Assembly (NCBI GenBank): GCA_047404195.1
Contig: JBDOIU010000024.1
Location: 1 to 38,016 of the forward strand
Source of the DNA: JAJRRL01 sp047404195
Lineage (GTDB): Bacteria; Pseudomonadota; Gammaproteobacteria; JAJRRL01
DNA length: 38,016 nucleotides
Direction of reading: 5' to 3'
Shown here: positions 1 through 7,751 of the stretch, in pieces
How the letters are laid out: each line of letters starts with the position of its first letter
How positions within the stretch are numbered: the first letter of the stretch is position 1
The notes under the pieces: model-generated
The model's database searches: none
What the model was told of the DNA's origin: nothing
Seen by the model: only the letters and a program-made list of their open reading frames with translations
Translations under genes and position numbers: made by a program

Positions 1-39
1 CAATACCGTATTTTTGATGGGAGAGTGACATCAAACATC

Positions 40-62
40 AGGGGTGCACAAAAGCAACCCCT
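40..62. other. Hairpin downstream of the first gene
   Basis: An imperfect inverted repeat has AGGGG and CCCCT arms, extended by TGC/GCA with one bulged base, around an ACAAAA loop. It lies 3' of the minus-strand hydrolase gene. No T-run follows on either strand, so it is not a convincing intrinsic terminator; it may only stabilise the 3' end of the transcript. Confidence 0.3.
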
Positions 63-98
63 TAAAACTGCTTATCAAAGTAGTCACTGTTTTCAAAT

Positions 99-1598
99 TT
101 AGTTTTGGGCTGATACACCACTTGCATTATCTGCAAGTAGCTGAGCCTGTTTCTTCAACTGACAATGATGAAAAATCCCCGCACCCGTCGCTGTCACCAA
201 GGAAACAAGACCAGCAGCAGCACAAGCGATACTGACCATCATCAAAATAGGCACCAGCCTGGCAATCTCAAGGTGGCTAAAACACATTCCCATCAAACTG
301 AGTGCTGCAATAGAAAACACTGCAGTAGTTAGTGCACTGGCAGTAGTTACCGTCTTAGACCCATGGCGCTCATTGAGAATATGATGACTTACAAAAAAAC
401 TGTCTTTATTAGCACCTTCCGACAGGCCTGGCATATGCTCACTTTTTAAGCGCACAGGGATACAGGCCTCAAATTCAGAAATCTGCTCAGGACATGATAG
501 CTGAAAAGCTTGATGTAATAAGTCGATATTTTGCTTAAGATCATCATCACTCATTGCATTAAAGTCAGCACGATACTGCATGAACTCAACAAAAGCACGC
601 AGACGACTATTATGCGGACAAAGTTTTTTAAGAGACCAGCATAGCTCTTTCAATTCCTTTGCAGCATCATTTATGGCGCACTGTGCCTTAGCTGACATAT
701 CAATTTGCATCAGCGCATACAAAGCAGCACGTGAAATGCCACGCGTGTATTGCAACTTCCATGGGTAAGGCACCGTTTCTGGGTTCGTATAAACCCCATT
801 ATCATAGTCACGATAGGTGTAGCTCATGTAATGGCTCACACTTGCCTTGGGCATGATATTGCAAGGCGTATCCTGACTTAACTGCGGCATTTGCTGTCGA
901 AAAAAAACGGTGAATATCAACGCCCAGAATCCTGCTGCCACATGTAATAATACATTGAGTATATTCGGATGGTTTTTAGCGAATTTAATAATAGCGATGG
1001 TAGCACTACCCAACTCTTTCAGCTCTTTCTCTATCATCCCGGGAAATGTCTGACTGGTCAGAGCAATACCTGCTGCTAATGCAATGTGTGCATCGACCTG
1101 ATTGATACCCTCTAGCTGACTGAGATCAACACAAGCGCGCAGCGCTGATGGCGTACCTGGTACCGGTTCATCTGTGATAATTTTAACAGGGAGATTGATA
1201 CCCTGCTCATGCAGCATTTTTGCCAAAAGAAAGGCAGTTGTACCACCACGACTAATACCTACAATGACAATGGAGGTAATGACTTTCTCTCGTACATCAT
1301 CATGGGTGCTGGTGTAAGCATGTGTTCGGCCCTTTTTACCACATTTTTCAAGTTGCATTTTATCGGCAGCATCTTTTATTTCATGGGCTGACTTAAGGCC
1401 ACCCTCTTCATTGATGAGTAGCTGACGATACTCACGATTAATATGGCGGGTGAGGTTAGGCATGAGAGCATTACCATACAAATGCATACAACCAGCAAGG
1501 CAAAGCGTCATGCGATCTGAATCGCACTGATGGGTTGTCTGCCCTGGCGTACTGGCATAGTGCCCCGTACCAGCAATTTTAATCACTAATTGAGTCAT
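99..1598 (-). CDS. Predicted alpha/beta-hydrolase-like protein with membrane segments
   Basis: The product is 499 aa and of unknown function. A hydrophobic strand leads into GISRGG (residues 114-119), a nucleophile-elbow type GxSxG motif with Ser116 as candidate nucleophile. It is followed by a helix and then TDEPVPG (142-148), which could carry the acidic residue; a catalytic His cannot be assigned by eye. Hydrophobic segments lie near 214-233, 418-440 and 447-476, so the C-terminus is probably membrane-embedded. There is no N-terminal signal peptide. The layout recalls lipase-like effectors (DUF2235 or Tle-like families place GxSxG similarly), but no family is recognised with certainty. AGGG stands four bases before the ATG. 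It lies 53 bp downstream of the small secreted-protein gene and is probably co-transcribed with it from the promoter at 2088-2116. Confidence 0.65.
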   Translation of the reverse strand: MTQLVIKIAGTGHYASTPGQTTHQCDSDRMTLCLAGCMHLYGNALMPNLTRHINREYRQLLINEEGGLKSAHEIKDAADKMQLEKCGKKGRTHAYTSTHDDVREKVITSIVIVGISRGGTTAFLLAKMLHEQGINLPVKIITDEPVPGTPSALRACVDLSQLEGINQVDAHIALAAGIALTSQTFPGMIEKELKELGSATIAIIKFAKNHPNILNVLLHVAAGFWALIFTVFFRQQMPQLSQDTPCNIMPKASVSHYMSYTYRDYDNGVYTNPETVPYPWKLQYTRGISRAALYALMQIDMSAKAQCAINDAAKELKELCWSLKKLCPHNSRLRAFVEFMQYRADFNAMSDDDLKQNIDLLHQAFQLSCPEQISEFEACIPVRLKSEHMPGLSEGANKDSFFVSHHILNERHGSKTVTTASALTTAVFSIAALSLMGMCFSHLEIARLVPILMMVSIACAAAGLVSLVTATGAGIFHHCQLKKQAQLLADNASGVSAQN

Positions 1599-1651
1599 AC
1601 AACCCTACTGACCACCTGACAAATCAAAGCGCACCATCTACGCCTGCCTTA

Positions 1652-2053
1652 TTATGCATTTAAAAATCCATATATAGAGCACTTATTTTTACCCGACAAA
1701 TCTGCAATATCCATGATCGCTATGCTCTGACCCAATGGCGTTAGCGTATAATCAATTTTTAAAGAATGTGGATATTTCCCAACCACCATGTGTGACTCAC
1801 CAGCAGCTGTAAATATGTTCGCATTTTCCTGCACTGAACCAGATTGGTATGTCACCGTTGCGCTGAATGCATGTAATGCATCATCAGGGAATGTGATGCT
1901 CTTTGGCAAAAAAGTAGCTGCTCTTTGACCAAAAGAAGCTGAGTTACAATGCTCAATGCGAGCTGGTTGTTGTGCCGTATATGTCACACTCGCTAAACAG
2001 AGCGTTGGAACGATGACTGAAAGTACTGCTGCACGTGTTATGAATCGAATCAT
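1652..2053 (-). CDS. Small secreted protein of unknown function
   Basis: The chosen start gives 133 aa: MIRFITRAAVLSVIVPTLCLA is a signal peptide with likely cleavage after about residue 21. An ATG 63 bases further upstream would bury that signal. The chosen ATG has GGAG (2061-2064, minus strand) eight bases upstream. The mature part is about 112 aa, probably mostly beta, with two cysteines (36 and 125) that could form one disulfide in the periplasm or outside the cell. No family is recognised. It is the first gene after a good sigma70 promoter and precedes the hydrolase-like gene, so the two may act together; that pairing is inferred from position only. Confidence 0.65.
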   Translation of the reverse strand: MIRFITRAAVLSVIVPTLCLASVTYTAQQPARIEHCNSASFGQRAATFLPKSITFPDDALHAFSATVTYQSGSVQENANIFTAAGESHMVVGKYPHSLKIDYTLTPLGQSIAIMDIADLSGKNKCSIYGFLNA

Positions 2054-2087
2054 TGGCTTACTCCATTTTAAGTAATAATAGCAATTT

Positions 2088-2116
2088 ATTTTGTCATTTA
2101 TTTGCTCAAATGTCAA
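2088..2116 (-). promoter_or_regulatory. Sigma70 promoter for the 1652-2053 and 99-1598 genes
   Basis: On the minus strand a perfect -35 TTGACA (2111-2116) and a -10 CAAAAT (2088-2093) are separated by exactly 17 bases. Transcription would start near 2081, about 28 bases before the ATG. The spacer contains the inverted repeat ATTTGAGCAAAT (2100-2111), a possible operator. Confidence 0.65.
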
Positions 2117-2575
2117 GGTTATTCTGCTCGCGCCGCGGTGATAATGCAGTCAAAATGATCAACCATATTGCCATCTACCACAATGAAACAAAAGCACTCA
2201 CTGCGCTGATAGTTAGCTTGATCAAATCGTCAGTGCATCACTCATAACCAGAGCATGCACAACAAGACTGTGAGAATAAGCAATACAAATTCAACTACAC
2301 AGCAAATTCACAGCGTCAGACAGACGATTCACCTGTGAGTGCAGGAGTGTGTATGCAATCGTTTTGAGGAGATTGACTAACAGCTTGATTTATAACCGAA
2401 TTGATCGCTTGGAAACCCTCATCAGATCACTTATTGATCAATGGTCTGTGCGATGACGCTATACCAACGCAACATATCGGATACTAAAATGGCAGCTAAA
2501 CTGCTGTTTTTACTGTATATTTCAAAATACTGACTTATTTTTGACTACTTTTTTTAAAAAAAGCTTAATTTGTAC
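2117..2575. other. Non-coding stretch between the secreted-protein gene and fis
   Basis: This stretch of about 460 bases between divergently oriented genes holds no convincing reading frame. The only structure seen is the terminator-like hairpin at 2486-2510. The right part becomes strongly A+T-rich towards the fis promoter, as is common upstream of fis genes. Confidence 0.5.
2486..2510. terminator. Terminator-like hairpin in the gap before fis
   Basis: AAAATGGCAG and CTGCTGTTTT pair around a CTAAA loop as a 10-bp stem including two G-U pairs, and TTTTTA follows on the plus strand. The form suits an intrinsic terminator in either direction, but no recognised gene ends here. It could end a short transcript from 2117-2486 or stop leftward transcription from the fis side. 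Confidence 0.4.
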
Positions 2576-2603
2576 TTGATATGAACCATATTAGTGATAT
2601 AAT
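2576..2603 (+). promoter_or_regulatory. fis promoter
   Basis: A -35 TTGATA (2576-2581) and a perfect -10 TATAAT (2598-2603) are separated by 16 bases in an A+T-rich tract. The start would lie near 2610, giving a leader of about 70 bases before the UUG start. Confidence 0.65.
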
Positions 2604-2681
2604 GAACACCAGTTGATCATCTTTGTGTACGACACTTTGGTGCATCGCATTTTGATTAATTTCTAATTGAGGAGCAAAAAA

Positions 2682-2996
2682 TTGGAAGGCATCGCTACAA
2701 CACTGGAGCCAACAATGGCCCAAACACCTGCTGAATTATCCACAGAAACCAGTGATTACTCACTTGCTTCTGCAGTTCAACGTTCACTACAAAACTATTT
2801 CGCTAATTTAGGCGATGAACAACCAACTAACCTTTACAACATGGTATTGGCTGAAGTTGAAGTGCCTTTGCTAAAAATGGTTATGCGTTATACCAATAAC
2901 AACCAAAGCCGTGCTGCAAAAATTCTAGGCATCAGCCGTGGTACATTGCGCAAAAAGCTTGCTATCTACAAAATTGGTCAGATCAGCGAAGCTTAA
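2682..2996 (+). CDS. fis: Fis nucleoid-associated DNA-binding protein
   Basis: The product is 104 aa and matches Fis, a dimeric DNA-bending protein that acts in rRNA transcription, recombination and growth-phase control. The C-terminal half carries the family hallmark: LYNMVLAEVEVPLL leads into the recognition region NNNQSRAAKILGISRGTLRKKL. The start chosen is TTG at 2682, because GAGGAG (2669-2674) sits seven bases upstream. A TTG at 2667 overlaps that ribosome-binding site, and ATG 2715 (93 aa) has none. E. coli Fis is 98 aa, so 104 aa fits. In many gammaproteobacteria fis follows dusB; here it stands alone with its own promoter and a terminator directly after it. Confidence 0.93.
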   Translation: MEGIATTLEPTMAQTPAELSTETSDYSLASAVQRSLQNYFANLGDEQPTNLYNMVLAEVEVPLLKMVMRYTNNNQSRAAKILGISRGTLRKKLAIYKIGQISEA

Positions 2997-3011
2997 GTCG
3001 CTTTGGCTAAG

Positions 3012-3062
3012 AAAACCCCGCTTGAGAGACAGCTAATCCGTTGTTCTCATGTGGGTTTTTTT
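3012..3062 (+). terminator. Intrinsic terminator of fis
   Basis: AAAACCC and GGGTTTT arms pair, then after a small internal loop TGAGA pairs with TCTCA; the 3' arm runs into seven Ts. It starts about 15 bases after the fis stop codon. Confidence 0.75.
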
Positions 3063-3203
3063 ATGCCTGAGCCATTTGCATGTATCACCTCAAACCCACC
3101 CTACGCACGCCTATCGGCTGGGGACTGCATTCGCTCTTCGCAATCAATAATCAGTTAGTGTATATTGATCATTGACTCACCCCAAACTCTACAGGCAAAG
3201 CTC

Positions 3204-4433
3204 ATGACCAACAATAAGCAAAGCGTGTTACCGCTACTCCTTATCATTTTTATAGATGGCATGGGACTCAGCATTCTTTTTCCGGTACTCAGTGGCATCG
3301 TTCTAGACCCACATCATAGCATTTTAGCTGCGAACACCAGCCTTGCAACACGTGATTTCTACTACGGACTGATTATTGGCATCTATATGCTATGCTGGTT
3401 TTTTGGTGCAGCCATACTTGGTGATGTTTCTGATATGATCGGCCGCAAAAAAGCACTGATGATTTGTCTCGTAGGAACTGCGCTCAGCTATATCTTGTCA
3501 TCTGTATCAATCACTTTGAGCAGCTTGCCTTTATTGTTGGTTGGTCGAGTGATTGCCGGACTCACTGCTGGTAGCCAAGCCATTTCACAAGCAGCCATTG
3601 TTGACATGTCGACTGAAGATACCAAGGCACGTTATATTGGTTACGTGCTATTGGCACTGTCACTTGGCTTTATCCTCGGCCCATTGATTGGAGGCACCTT
3701 ATCAGACAGCCACTTGGTTTCTTGGTTTGGCTTTACCATGCCCATGAACTTTTCTGCCATTGTTGCCTGCATTAACATTATCTTGTTGGGCTGGCTCTTT
3801 CACGAACCTGCGGTCACGCAACGAAAAATATCTTTCAAATTACTTTATCCGATTGAAATCATTATCCAAGCACTCAAAAGAAGTGACATTCGTAAACTAT
3901 CATTGGCATTTTTACTGATGGAATTTGGCTGGGCCAGCTTCTTCTCATTTTTTGCACCATTCATCACGCAGCGCTTTCACAGTGATGCCACAACTGTTGC
4001 CTATTTGCTTGCAACAATGGGGATTGGCTTCAGTATCGGTTGCAGTGTTCTCGTTAACCTCACAGAGAAACGCTTTCCCATTGCGCGCACAGTCACAGTT
4101 TGCCTCACAATCACGTCTATCTTTTTAATCTGCGTCACTTATAGCCCCAGCCAAGTATTCATCTGGCCATTGGTTATCATGCTGGGGGCCAGTATGGCAT
4201 TGGCATATACGCTGATCATCACCTTATTTTCACAACGTGTTGGCGCAGAAGAGCAAGGTTGGATTATGGGGGTAACTGGCTCTATCATGGCACTTTGTTT
4301 TGGCTTAGCTGCTATTTTAGCAGGGCTGATGGGTGGCGCATCTATTTATGCACCCATGTTACTGAGCAGCATGTTAATATTTGCTGCCGGCATCAGCCTA
4401 TATTATCTCTACAGAAAAACAATGGTATCATAG
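3204..4433 (+). CDS. MFS drug-efflux-type transporter
   Basis: This 409-aa inner-membrane protein of the major facilitator superfamily has about 12 membrane helices. The loop after helix 2 carries the antiporter motif A form GDVSDMIGRKK (residues 73-83). A motif-C-like glycine/proline segment, ALSLGFILGPLIGG (151-164), lies in helix 5, as in proton-coupled drug antiporters of the TetA type. The substrate cannot be read from the sequence. The start at 3204 is preferred over a TTG at 3165, because the ATG has AGG at 3193-3195 with suitable spacing and places the first helix normally. It is monocistronic and converges with the lipoprotein gene across a 311-bp gap. Confidence 0.85.
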   Translation: MTNNKQSVLPLLLIIFIDGMGLSILFPVLSGIVLDPHHSILAANTSLATRDFYYGLIIGIYMLCWFFGAAILGDVSDMIGRKKALMICLVGTALSYILSSVSITLSSLPLLLVGRVIAGLTAGSQAISQAAIVDMSTEDTKARYIGYVLLALSLGFILGPLIGGTLSDSHLVSWFGFTMPMNFSAIVACINIILLGWLFHEPAVTQRKISFKLLYPIEIIIQALKRSDIRKLSLAFLLMEFGWASFFSFFAPFITQRFHSDATTVAYLLATMGIGFSIGCSVLVNLTEKRFPIARTVTVCLTITSIFLICVTYSPSQVFIWPLVIMLGASMALAYTLIITLFSQRVGAEEQGWIMGVTGSIMALCFGLAAILAGLMGGASIYAPMLLSSMLIFAAGISLYYLYRKTMVS

Positions 4434-4744
4434 GCACCATTCGGCAAGATTTATAGATTCGCTATCCTGCCTGACCAAGCCAGATAGCCATTAGCCATGG
4501 AACGCAATAACCTGACATTGATAATTGTCTGCCATAAACCTTTACTATTGCAAATAGCGCTGCCGACTAACAATGCACAGCGCACAATACAGGGTGTTCA
4601 GTGCCGCTATGAATGAGTAAACAAGTCACTCAACTTAGGCACAGCAAAAGATCAAGCCATCAAAACAATCCAAAATGATTGATGATGATGCTTTTATTAA
4701 CATAAACCAAAACATTCAAACCTCACTTTGCTAGCAGATGACAA
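4434..4744. other. Gap between convergent genes
   Basis: These 311 bases separate the convergent MFS and lipoprotein genes. No frame is supported. A weak hairpin (GCTATC ... GATAGC, 4461-4488) lies 28 bases after the MFS stop but has no T-run. Nothing else stands out. Confidence 0.5.
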
Positions 4745-5347
4745 TTAGTTGGAGTGCATCGTGTTATAAAACGATCTCGATGCCTGTAGCTTTCTTATGA
4801 CATCAGTGAGTGCAGAGCTCAATGCTGGCTTAATGGTACCAGTAGCTGTCCACGCTGTTGAGGCATGGCCACGCCCTATAAAGCTGTCGCGCCAAACTTC
4901 CTTTCCCTTATAAAACAGCATGAACTGTACCTTAACGGCTAAACCCAGCTGCCACTTGAAGAGTCCTTCCACCGCTTTTTGGTTAATAGATACAATGTGC
5001 GCCTCTATCTGTAAATCAGTCGATTTTGTGTGGATATAATTGAGTTGCTTTAAGCCAGCACGCAGCGCTGTTTGCACAACTTTCGCAACAGGCTGCTCAA
5101 TGAGATAGCTGCCTGACATTGTCATACCATAGACATTCTTTTTATGGATGACAAAGCGTGGATTATCGACATCACGCTCATCGACAACAGGCAGTACAGT
5201 CAGGTGTTTTGGCTGCGCACTGCGCAGCGCAAGGTGTTTAGCGCGCCCGAGCTTATAATTCAGCTTGACATCTGTTGGTGTCAATGCGCATGCAGATAGT
5301 AAAGCAGCTGAAGCAATCAGCAATGCCCCTTTCAAAACAAATTTCAT
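4745..5347 (-). CDS. YajG-like outer-membrane lipoprotein
   Basis: The product is a 200-aa lipoprotein precursor. The signal peptide ends in the lipobox LLSAC, with lipidated Cys20 followed by Ala-Leu, which favours outer-membrane sorting. The pattern of Leu-x-Tyr near the N-terminus, LTVLPVVDERD, and later a conserved hydrophobic core resembles the YajG family of uncharacterised lipoproteins (about 190-200 aa). The ATG at 5347 is chosen over one at 5356: the GGAG at 5357-5360 is nine bases from the former and touches the latter. It is divergent from the MscS-like gene. The family has no established reaction. Confidence 0.75.
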   Translation of the reverse strand: MKFVLKGALLIASAALLSACALTPTDVKLNYKLGRAKHLALRSAQPKHLTVLPVVDERDVDNPRFVIHKKNVYGMTMSGSYLIEQPVAKVVQTALRAGLKQLNYIHTKSTDLQIEAHIVSINQKAVEGLFKWQLGLAVKVQFMLFYKGKEVWRDSFIGRGHASTAWTATGTIKPALSSALTDVIRKLQASRSFYNTMHSN

Positions 5348-5412
5348 TCTTGGCATCTCCTTTTTTAAGTTTGAAACAATTTATCATATACAAGCACTTT
5401 TTACCATGTCGG

Positions 5413-5440
5413 TTGATATAAAACCCTTTTCAACTATTAT
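5413..5440 (+). promoter_or_regulatory. Promoter of the MscS-like gene
   Basis: A -35 TTGATA (5413-5418), a 16-base spacer and a -10 TATTAT (5435-5440) predict a start near 5447. The leader would be only about 27 bases and mostly made of the C-run. Confidence 0.55.
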
Positions 5441-5463
5441 TAGGACGAGCGCTTTATAACAGG

Positions 5464-5473
5464 CCCCCCCCCC
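5464..5473 (+). repeat. Run of ten cytosines directly before a start codon
   Basis: Ten consecutive C residues fill the space between AGG (5461-5463) and the ATG at 5474. Mononucleotide runs of this length are prone to slipped-strand change. Here a change would alter the spacing between ribosome-binding site and start codon without shifting the reading frame. Confidence 0.8.
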
Positions 5474-6037
5474 ATGAACATCACCAAAGAATTAACGCTA
5501 TGGCAACCAGACTGGTCACTTTGGCTACATCATACAGTGACTTGGCTGCCCAAAATTGTAATTGCTGTGCTGCTGTTCGTATTTTGGCGCCTGTGTGCAC
5601 GCATTGTCGGAAGAACCATCCGCAAAATGAGTAATCATTGCGCACAACGGCAGGCTTTATTGACCTTAACAGGACGTTACGTTGAATACAGTATTATTAT
5701 TGCTGGGTTATTAACAATCCTGGCCACACTTGGTGTTGATATCACAGCACTGGTTGCGAGTATTGGTTTAGCTGGCTTGACCATTGGCTTTGCACTGAAG
5801 GACGCACTTTCTAATATTTGTTCAGGCTTTATGCTAATTTGCTACCGCCCTTTTGGGATTGGTGATGAGATTCACATACAGCATGGCTCACAAAGTTACA
5901 GTGGCCAAGTATTGGATATTAATTTGCGCTACACCGTGATTCAAAATGAGACTGCTCAAACGGTGATGGTGCCGAACAATATTGTCCTAAACAACACCTT
6001 AACGCTGACTACAAGCGATACACCACCCACTTCATGA
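5474..6037 (+). CDS. Short MscS-family mechanosensitive channel
   Basis: This 187-aa protein has two membrane helices (about 24-42 and 69-87) and then the diagnostic pore helix and beta-domain entry: LVASIGLAGLTIGFALKDAL (93-112) and YRPFGIGDEI (124-133). The beta domain ends at VMVPNNIVLNN, where the sequence stops; the C-terminal alpha/beta vestibule of full MscS (E. coli 286 aa) is missing. Members gate open on membrane tension and release osmolytes. The last 29 bases overlap the 3' end of coq7 on the other strand, so the tail TLTTSDTPPTS may be residue from a deletion. Short MscS-like proteins exist, so it may still form a channel. The only visible ribosome-binding sequence is AGG before the ten Cs. 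Confidence 0.8.
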   Translation: MNITKELTLWQPDWSLWLHHTVTWLPKIVIAVLLFVFWRLCARIVGRTIRKMSNHCAQRQALLTLTGRYVEYSIIIAGLLTILATLGVDITALVASIGLAGLTIGFALKDALSNICSGFMLICYRPFGIGDEIHIQHGSQSYSGQVLDINLRYTVIQNETAQTVMVPNNIVLNNTLTLTTSDTPPTS

Positions 6038-6650
6038 TGGCTGCATGTGCCCGCATGATTTGCTGCACAGCTGGTGGTAGGCGCCTGCCTCCCAATGCGA
6101 TTGCTGCATCTGCATGTTCTTGTTCATCTTGTAGCATTTGAGTCACAACTTGTCGTGACGGCTTATCAGCCTCTGGCAAACGCTGCAAATGCGCTTGCAA
6201 GTGGGATGCCACCTGCTCTTCTGTCGCATTCACAAAACCAAGGCTCCATTCATCGGATAAGCAGCCGGCCAATACCCCTAGCGTGAATGAATGGCAGTAC
6301 CAATAAATATTAAAAATACTTGGACGTGTACCCAAAGCGCTCAACCGCTGCTGACACCAAGCCAGGTGGTCTTTTTCTTCATACTCAGCGTGGTGTAGAA
6401 AATCACGCACTGCTGGATCCTTGGCGACTAACGACTGACCACAATACAGGGCTTGCGCACAAACCTCACCGGTATGATTAATGCGCATGAGTCCTTGGCT
6501 AACGCGCCGCTGCTCATCTGTCAGTGTTGGCTCAGCCATCCCATCAGCTGGTGATTGGCGCTCTGCCGACTGCCCGCCAACACAGACACTACTCAGCAGA
6601 GACTGTATGCCGATCATTAATTGATCTATGGCTGTTAATTCTCGAGACAT
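6009..6650 (-). CDS. coq7: 2-polyprenyl-3-methyl-6-methoxy-1,4-benzoquinone hydroxylase
   Basis: This 213-aa di-iron monooxygenase carries out a late ring hydroxylation of ubiquinone synthesis, giving demethylated ubiquinol, at the inner membrane with O2. The ligand set is visible: Glu62 in HTGEVCAQ, Glu92 and His95 in EEKDHLAW, Glu144/145 in ATEEQVASHL, and Glu176 with His179 in DEQEHA. The length fits the bacterial family. The ATG at 6650 has AGGAGG close upstream, whereas the longer frame starting at 6692 has no such site. It implies an aerobic, ubiquinone-using organism. The 3' end overlaps the short MscS-like gene. Confidence 0.93.
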   Translation of the reverse strand: MSRELTAIDQLMIGIQSLLSSVCVGGQSAERQSPADGMAEPTLTDEQRRVSQGLMRINHTGEVCAQALYCGQSLVAKDPAVRDFLHHAEYEEKDHLAWCQQRLSALGTRPSIFNIYWYCHSFTLGVLAGCLSDEWSLGFVNATEEQVASHLQAHLQRLPEADKPSRQVVTQMLQDEQEHADAAIALGGRRLPPAVQQIMRAHAAIMKWVVYRL

Positions 6651-6777
6651 ATTGGCCTCCTCAAGATGGAATATTAGATGATAACCCAACAAACACGCAC
6701 AAAGCTTGCGGCAAATGATAATTGCTGTCGGTCGCCGTTGTATGTGACACTATTATTTTATCAACAAGGATGTTGTT

Positions 6778-7107
6778 ATGCCACATGATCAAAATATCCC
6801 GACGGATTTTAAAAAGGAACTGGCTGCGCGCTGTCAGCATGCTCGCTTGCAGAAACGTTGGACACGCCTTAATTTAGCAGACCGTGCAGGTGTTAATCAA
6901 TACACACTCAAGCGATTTGAGCGCAGTGGTGATATATCACTGAAAGATTATTTAAAGCTGGTACACGCTTTTGACTGCCTTGATGACCTTAAAGGCTTTA
7001 TGAAGCCCCGTATCAGTGTTAATCAACAAAATTGGCGCTTTGAGCTGCCTAAAACCAAACAACGCGGTCGCGAGCAAAAAGAATGCGAAGTACCGCTGAG
7101 TCGCTAG
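6778..7107 (+). CDS. Small XRE-type helix-turn-helix regulator
   Basis: The 109-aa product has a helix-turn-helix core at about residues 20-66: LADRAGVNQYTLKRFERSGD gives the recognition helix, followed by SLKDYLKLVHAF. This is the Xre/Cro-like fold seen in HipB-type and other small repressors. The C-terminal 40 residues are basic and polar, without a recognised domain. AAGGA stands seven bases before the ATG. No toxin gene lies next to it, so an antitoxin role is unsupported. It is the only regulator next to the exported-protein cluster at 7197-9612, and regulation of that cluster is a guess from position. Confidence 0.8.
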   Translation: MPHDQNIPTDFKKELAARCQHARLQKRWTRLNLADRAGVNQYTLKRFERSGDISLKDYLKLVHAFDCLDDLKGFMKPRISVNQQNWRFELPKTKQRGREQKECEVPLSR

Positions 7108-7121
7108 CAATGCAACCAGCA

Positions 7122-7135
7122 GTGATGCGCATCAC
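7122..7135. promoter_or_regulatory. 14-bp perfect palindrome after the XRE gene
   Basis: GTGATGCGCATCAC is identical to its reverse complement. It lies 15 bases after the regulator's stop codon and downstream of the last exported-protein gene. With no loop and no T-run it is not a terminator; a site for a dimeric DNA-binding protein is possible. Confidence 0.3.
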
Positions 7136-7196
7136 CCGTCGCTGAACGGTGCCTACGCGCTTTTGTGTGCCAGATGGCAGTGCCGATTAGCTCCTA

Positions 7197-7715
7197 TTAG
7201 TTTGAGCCGGAAGGTATTGGATGGACACCTGGATACGCTGACTTCACAGGCTCGAATACTGCAGATTCATTGACATACACTACCATGCCGTCTCTCTTCA
7301 AACCATCATACCTTGTATACTGACTGGACAGGGTTGTAGTCGCTGGTAATGCTACCACGCCACCGAGGCCTTGTTGCAGCACTTGCAACTTGTGCCTCAA
7401 ACTATAACAAGCAGCGTTGCCATCTTTATTTACGCTATCAACAACAGCCCTATCGGGCCTGAGTGCTGACAGGATGAAATCACCTACACCTCCTACGGCC
7501 CCGACAATCCAGCTAACGTCGCCCAGAAAGGATTCATCAGCATATTGATCCCAAACCCTCTTATTACAAACCGCGTAGTAATAATTGCCGCAGTGAATAT
7601 AGGCATAAGGACTGTCACACGCGCTCGTGCTTGCCTCTGCTGAGACACTGGTTGACAGCAGTGACCCCATGAATAAAGCCATTGTACATACAGGTGTTAA
7701 ATATCGTTTTCGCAT
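7197..7715 (-). CDS. Exported cysteine-containing protein, family member A
   Basis: This 172-aa secreted protein begins MRKRYLTPVCTMALFMGSLL and is probably cleaved after SVSA near residue 26. The mature part aligns with member B (7752-8252): PYAYIHCG, YY, VCNK, a shared W-DQY/DY pattern, a VGAVGG segment and AC(Y/F)SL, keeping four cysteines. No known family is recognised. The start at 7715 is chosen because GGAGAG lies five bases before it and because it matches the N-termini of B, C and D. It follows B by 36 bp and lacks the shared promoter module, so it is probably translated from the B transcript. The tail ends PSGSN. Confidence 0.75.
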   Translation of the reverse strand: MRKRYLTPVCTMALFMGSLLSTSVSAEASTSACDSPYAYIHCGNYYYAVCNKRVWDQYADESFLGDVSWIVGAVGGVGDFILSALRPDRAVVDSVNKDGNAACYSLRHKLQVLQQGLGGVVALPATTTLSSQYTRYDGLKRDGMVVYVNESAVFEPVKSAYPGVHPIPSGSN

Positions 7716-7751
7716 GATGACTCTCCGAATATCTTTCACCAACCCTCAATG

